9,538 bases of DNA from Actinomycetota bacterium (GTDB lineage: Bacteria > Actinomycetota > Actinomycetes > Nanopelagicales > Nanopelagicaceae): contig JAPLBK010000155.1 in assembly GCA_026392775.1 (NCBI GenBank), positions 1 to 9,538 on the forward strand, read 5' to 3'. Below, piece by piece: positions 6,493-9,538 of the stretch (its first letter is position 1; each line of letters opens with the position of its first letter). The notes beneath the pieces were generated by a model. The model worked only from the letters and a program-made list of their open reading frames with translations. It was not told where the DNA came from and ran no database searches. A program made the position numbers and the translations under genes.

Positions 6493-7929
6493 TTATCCTT
6501 GCTTTCCGAGGGTTAGATTATTGTTTACCATTCTGTGAGGGGTATCCCTAACTTTTTTGCCAGTTGACGAATGAATACCTGGTCGCACATCGATCCATGA
6601 AATGACCAAGTGGTGCGGATATCCGCCAGTGACGATTCCATTCACTAAAGCAGCTGCATCAGGTTCAGTGATAACAGTTGCTGTATTGCCTTGGAAGTGA
6701 TTGGGAGCAGGGATTGATTCCCCTCGGCTCACAACCATGCGAAGACCCGTGCGGTTGCTCGGATCCACATCCCGATCAATACGAAACAGTGTTACTGCTC
6801 CGGTCTTGAGCGGAAAATTACCTGCAACGCCTAATTTGCGATTGCAGTGGGTTGATTGGGTGGCATGAGTTGGGTCTGCAGCAAGCTTTGTTGCAGCTGA
6901 ACCACAGTGCCATAAACGGACTAAACCTTGTGATGCATCGAGATCAACGATATCTACCAAGTAGTTTTCATCTGAGCCTAGTGATTCACAGACCATCATT
7001 GTTACTGCGCCTAATACATCGCGCTCACATGTTGTGACAGTTCCACGATCTGAAAGGCGACCCAGAGATGAACAAATACAGGCGCCTAAATCTGTTGGAA
7101 ACTCTGGCCAACAGCGAATTGCGATGGCATCCAAAACTTCCTCTTTGCGCCACTCATCGAGTGCGACTTCCACTCCATAAACTTTTTTAGCTTCAGCAAC
7201 ATTTACTGCAGCTAATGAAGGCTGTGCAGCAACAGCGTTGGCATAGGCAAGTTCGCGAGCTTCTTGCTTTACTTCTGAAATTCTGTCAAAAGCATTATCG
7301 ATGGTGATTTGGCGAATATCTAAACCGAAAGTAGAAAATATCTGTTGTGCATCATAAATGCATGGTGTGAAACCAATAGGTGCATCCCCAACTGCGCCAA
7401 TCTTTTTCCCACGTAGCCAGTCCAAAGCTTTTTGGGCATCTGCCTCTGATCCAAACTTACCAGTGACAGCTTTTGGTGCCGACGCTACGGGGAGTTTCCC
7501 TGCGAGCGCATCTTTTATTGCAGTTCTGACTTGTGGTTCATCAGCGTTGCCATGAATGTGGCGAATAGATTGTCCGGCGTTCATTAATGCATGTGCTGCA
7601 AGGTTCACGCCACACATTGAATTTAATTTAAGGCGATCCCCTACTGCTCCAGGTTCACGCATAGACCAACCAAGAACTGGGCCCTTAACTTTTCCAAGCA
7701 GTTCAACGGCAGGGGATGCATCGGAGAATGAAGCCATGAACAAGATATGTAGGTCAGCGTGTGGAAGTTGAACTGCTGCAACATCTTCTACGGTCATTAC
7801 TAACTCTGATGGGCCGACCACCGTGGCACCGAGCTCAGTTAGTAGTGCTCGTGCGCTATCGAAATTTGCTTGGGCACATGTGAGGTCAAAGGTTGGGCGC
7901 GCTAGTGCGACAAGAGCAACAGTGCTCAT
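6493..7929 (-). CDS. L-fucose/L-arabinose isomerase-superfamily protein, candidate sulfoquinovose isomerase
   Basis: This 478-residue cytoplasmic protein has the two-part architecture of FucI/AraA aldose-ketose isomerases: an N-terminal alpha/beta region (to about 170) ending in a Rossmann-like strand KKIGAVGDAPIGF (175-187), and a C-terminal catalytic part. Likely metal-site elements are Glu302 in CERDVLGA, the acidic stretch YLVDIVDLD (323-331), the WHCG motif (340-343), and His439-His440 in GGYPHH. It is the first gene of the sugar operon, behind a strong GGAGG, and its stop lies two bases before the binding-protein ATG. In sulfoglycolysis the E. coli isomerase YihS has a different fold, but I recall isomerases of this superfamily in other sulfoquinovose pathways (SqvD/SftI type). 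That makes conversion of sulfoquinovose to sulfofructose a reasonable hypothesis. A fucose-like 6-deoxyhexose is the main alternative. Confidence 0.82.
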   Translation of the reverse strand: MSTVALVALARPTFDLTCAQANFDSARALLTELGATVVGPSELVMTVEDVAAVQLPHADLHILFMASFSDASPAVELLGKVKGPVLGWSMREPGAVGDRLKLNSMCGVNLAAHALMNAGQSIRHIHGNADEPQVRTAIKDALAGKLPVASAPKAVTGKFGSEADAQKALDWLRGKKIGAVGDAPIGFTPCIYDAQQIFSTFGLDIRQITIDNAFDRISEVKQEARELAYANAVAAQPSLAAVNVAEAKKVYGVEVALDEWRKEEVLDAIAIRCWPEFPTDLGACICSSLGRLSDRGTVTTCERDVLGAVTMMVCESLGSDENYLVDIVDLDASQGLVRLWHCGSAATKLAADPTHATQSTHCNRKLGVAGNFPLKTGAVTLFRIDRDVDPSNRTGLRMVVSRGESIPAPNHFQGNTATVITEPDAAALVNGIVTGGYPHHLVISWIDVRPGIHSSTGKKVRDTPHRMVNNNLTLGKQG

Positions 7930-7933
7930 TAAA

Positions 7934-7938
7934 CCTCC
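7934..7938 (-). promoter_or_regulatory. Strong Shine-Dalgarno (GGAGG) of the isomerase gene
   Basis: TGGAGGTTTA precedes the ATG at 7929 with ideal spacing and fixes this start. Four of its five bases belong to the proximal arm of the 7935-7974 inverted repeat, so ribosome access could depend on whether that structure forms. Confidence 0.8.
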
Positions 7939-7974
7939 AGTGGTAAGACCTCTTGGCAGAGCGTGCCACTGGAG
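7935..7974 (-). promoter_or_regulatory. 9-bp inverted repeat in the operon leader that sequesters the isomerase ribosome-binding site
   Basis: CTCCAGTGG at 7935-7943 and its exact reverse complement at 7966-7974 flank 22 bases. In the minus-strand transcript they would pair into a stem whose downstream arm contains the GGAG of the Shine-Dalgarno. A smaller CTCT/AGAG pairing sits inside the loop. The element may act as a translational switch, a DNA operator, or both; the sequence does not decide. Confidence 0.55.
7941..7951. promoter_or_regulatory. Candidate GntR/FadR-type operator (TGGTAAGACCT)
   Basis: The site fits the FadR-subfamily consensus TNGTNNNACNA at all but the last position and has a palindromic GGT-NNN-ACC core. 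It lies just upstream of the first gene of an operon that itself encodes a FadR-type regulator, in the expected position for autoregulation. A single site was found, so this is suggestive only. Confidence 0.4.
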
Positions 7975-8013
7975 AGTGTGCGAGTCAATGCCAAAAACCC
8001 AGTTTTGCGCCTT

Positions 8014-8019
8014 GTTATA
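8014..8019 (-). promoter_or_regulatory. Possible -10 element (TATAAC) for the isomerase-led operon
   Basis: TATAAC read on the minus strand lies in the 105-base gap upstream of the isomerase and would give a leader of roughly 75 bases that includes the inverted repeat. No good -35 hexamer stands at the right distance (CCCCTT or similar). A TTGACT at 7983-7988 has no matching -10 downstream. The promoter is weak, activator-dependent or elsewhere. Confidence 0.25.
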
Positions 8020-8034
8020 GGACTGTGATGATCT

Positions 8035-9099
8035 TTAAGGGGTGAGCAAAAATGGTCTGGTCCGACCATCGACCTCAAAACATGGCCAATCAGGGTCCAT
8101 CGAGAGGATTTTCACGCCTGAGTTCGTGGCAAGAATGGTGTCCTCGGCTTTAAAGCCTTTACCTGTTGGATTCCATGCGATCGGCTGATTATTGGCAATC
8201 AAGCGCGCACTGCCCGTATTAGCTGGCCAATCACGAGGCAAAAATCCAGTTGGACCGCCCTGGTGATGCTTAGTCCATTCATCGCCATCAAAACCATTGG
8301 CTGGGTAAGCAGCAATGGCTGCAGTAACGGGATCTGAAAAGGGCTTGCCCACAACTGTGGCATCAAGCATCGCTGCTTCGACTTTAAAGATTGCTTCATA
8401 GTCTTTTGCCATCGCATCTGAGATTGCTTCAAAACTCACAATGCGAGTAACGGAGGCAATTAATCCTTTGCGCTTAGCACAAATCGATGCAGATACCCGA
8501 TTTCCAACCACCGCTGATGTTGGAAGTGGATGTCTAAATTTTTGCACACGCTCTTGGCCTGCAACTCCTAAAAATGAAACCTCAAGATCTGCTTGCCAGA
8601 GTGCGTGAGTAATCAAACCAGCAACATCTATTTCACGATCACTGCGAACAACTTGCTTCAATGCATTTCCTAAAGCAATCGCTACATCTGAACAAATCTC
8701 TTTATAGCGCACTACATCTGATTCAATAAGTGAAGCTCGAATAATCTCAATCTCTGTTCCCAAATCAATTCGATCCGCACCAGGTTGATCACTTCCAACT
8801 TTGGCTCCTGTTGGAAGTTGTGGATCGCGACTTTCTGACCACTTAATTGCTTTTACTGTTACCTCACTTGGAAGCTCTTCTGCAATCAAACGCGGAGCCT
8901 CAACGACATTAGTTACTGCAGTGGCAGAGTCCTGAGTAATGATGAGATCAAAACACGCTGCATCAATAGTTGTTGGCACATGAGCCCGTCCTGCTATTGC
9001 CCAAGCCAGATTGGGATTGCGGCGTAAAACTATTGACTCAAGCCCTTTTTGTTTCATTAGCTCTCTCAGGGGCGCTATTCGCTCATTAAATGCGTTCAT
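8035..9099 (-). CDS. M24-family (creatinase/Xaa-Pro aminopeptidase fold) protein with lost metal ligands
   Basis: This 354-residue protein has an N-terminal creatinase-like domain (about 1-115) and a pita-bread M24 domain from about 120. Recognisable blocks are the LIESDVVRYKEICSD helix, a KHHQGGPTGFLPRDWPANTG segment (277-296), NQPIAWNPTGKG (304-315) and KAEDTILAT (317-325). The catalytic metal ligands are mostly gone: the two Asp positions fall in ASICAKRKGLIASVTRI (204-220) and read Ser, and the usual Glu of the EPG-type motif is Asn310. Only a His (278 or 279) and Glu319 remain plausible. It is probably not a two-metal peptidase; creatinase-like, metal-independent hydrolysis or a binding role is possible. 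Its ATG is ten bases after the ATPase stop, so it belongs with the amino-acid transporter, not the sugar operon. Similar proteins are sometimes mislabelled as VapB antitoxin. Confidence 0.8.
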   Translation of the reverse strand: MNAFNERIAPLRELMKQKGLESIVLRRNPNLAWAIAGRAHVPTTIDAACFDLIITQDSATAVTNVVEAPRLIAEELPSEVTVKAIKWSESRDPQLPTGAKVGSDQPGADRIDLGTEIEIIRASLIESDVVRYKEICSDVAIALGNALKQVVRSDREIDVAGLITHALWQADLEVSFLGVAGQERVQKFRHPLPTSAVVGNRVSASICAKRKGLIASVTRIVSFEAISDAMAKDYEAIFKVEAAMLDATVVGKPFSDPVTAAIAAYPANGFDGDEWTKHHQGGPTGFLPRDWPANTGSARLIANNQPIAWNPTGKGFKAEDTILATNSGVKILSMDPDWPCFEVDGRTRPFLLTP

Positions 9100-9109
9100 T
9101 ACTAAAACC

Positions 9110-9538
9110 CTACAACCTTCCAGCCTGGTGCACGCGCTTTAAGAACTCTTGCGTCTTTGGATTCTTTGGTGCATGCAAAACTTCTTGGGCCGAACCTCGT
9201 TCTAGAATGTTTCCAGACTCCAAAAAACACACCTCATCTGCCACTTGTGTTGCAAAGCCCATTTCATGGGTTGCTAAAACCATGGTCATTCCATCGGACT
9301 TTAAATCGCGAACAATACTCAATACCTCATTAACCAAAACTGGATCTAGAGCAGATGTAATTTCATCGAGTAAAAGCAGACGTGGGTTAAGTGCAAGTGA
9401 GCGAATAATTGCAACTCGCTGTTGCTGTCCTCCACTTAAACGATCTGGATATTGATCTGCTTTGTCTGCTAAATCAAAGCGCTTAAGGAGAGCAAGGGCT
9501 GCGGTAGTTGCCTCATCCTTGTTCTTTCCTTGCACCTT
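9110..9538 (-). CDS. Polar amino acid ABC transporter ATP-binding protein, C-terminal fragment at window edge
   Basis: The frame is open to the last base of the window. The 143 visible residues are the C-terminal half of a GlnQ/HisP-type ATPase (full length about 240-260), and the ATG at 9535 is internal because Walker A and the Q-loop are missing. Visible are the signature LSGGQQQRVAIIRSLAL, Walker B LLLLDEITSALDP, the H-loop in ATHEMGFA, and the family's tail FLESGNILERGSAQEVLHAPKNPKTQEFLKRV. The class energises uptake of polar amino acids (glutamine, histidine, basic amino acids). It is followed ten bases later by the M24-fold gene, so the pair probably belongs to a transporter operon that continues beyond 9538. 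It is not the ATPase type expected for the CUT1 sugar importer. Confidence 0.95.
   Translation of the reverse strand, partial: KVQGKNKDEATTAALALLKRFDLADKADQYPDRLSGGQQQRVAIIRSLALNPRLLLLDEITSALDPVLVNEVLSIVRDLKSDGMTMVLATHEMGFATQVADEVCFLESGNILERGSAQEVLHAPKNPKTQEFLKRVHQAGRL

Noticed and set aside
5550..6551. Plus-strand open frames opposite the binding-protein gene (5550-5951 and 6123-6551)
   Set aside because: They lie antisense to a well-supported coding sequence with signal peptide and family motifs, have no recognisable protein features and no ribosome-binding sites.
7991..8006. CAAAAACCCAGTTTTG as a terminator for the M24 gene
   Set aside because: The stem is short, AT-rich and imperfect (one bulge) and has no convincing U-tract after it.
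9090..9455. Plus-strand open frame opposite the amino-acid ABC ATPase
   Set aside because: The minus strand carries the ABC signature, Walker B and H-loop; this frame is its shadow.

Overview
The window looks like chromosome from a streamlined, moderately low-GC actinobacterium. The best guess is a freshwater acI/Nanopelagicales-type organism, inferred from tight gene packing, a base composition visibly under half G+C, and a small two-cysteine domain on the secreted binding protein that I associate with that group. This is inference without a marker gene.

Layout: a 5'-truncated Gfo/Idh/MocA-family protein lies on the plus strand (2-784). It converges, stop codon against stop codon, on a long minus-strand operon read from about 7929 down to 785. 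In transcription order that operon is: a fucose/arabinose-isomerase-superfamily protein, a secreted sugar-binding protein, two MalF/MalG-type permeases, a GntR/FadR regulator, a PfkB sugar kinase and a class I (LacD/YihT-type) aldolase. Every junction is 2 nt or a 4-nt overlap, except the binding protein/permease junction, which holds a perfect 14-bp hairpin. Upstream of the operon, also on the minus strand, are a metal-ligand-poor M24 'peptidase' and the C-terminal part of a polar-amino-acid ABC ATPase. These two appear to be a separate unit.

How the genes fit together: the aldolase closely resembles YihT, the 6-deoxy-6-sulfofructose-1-phosphate aldolase of E. coli sulfoglycolysis, and the kinase is collinear with YihV. 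Adding the isomerase, the ABC importer and a Gfo/Idh/MocA protein (the fold of the NAD+-dependent sulfoquinovosidases, GH188) gives an almost complete sulfo-EMP route: import of sulfoquinovose or its glycoside, release of sulfoquinovose, isomerisation to sulfofructose, phosphorylation, and cleavage to DHAP plus sulfolactaldehyde. A sulfolactaldehyde reductase or dehydrogenase, a sulfonate exporter and the importer's ATPase are not in the window. The kinase does not keep two of the three sulfonate-contact residues I recall for YihV, so another acidic or 6-deoxy sugar remains possible.

Regulation: the 105-bp leader of the operon (7930-8034) holds a 9-bp inverted repeat whose proximal arm buries the isomerase Shine-Dalgarno, and a FadR-type TNGTNNNACNA-like site. 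The regulator encoded mid-operon plausibly acts there. No RNA genes, CRISPR arrays, insertion sequences or phage remnants were seen.
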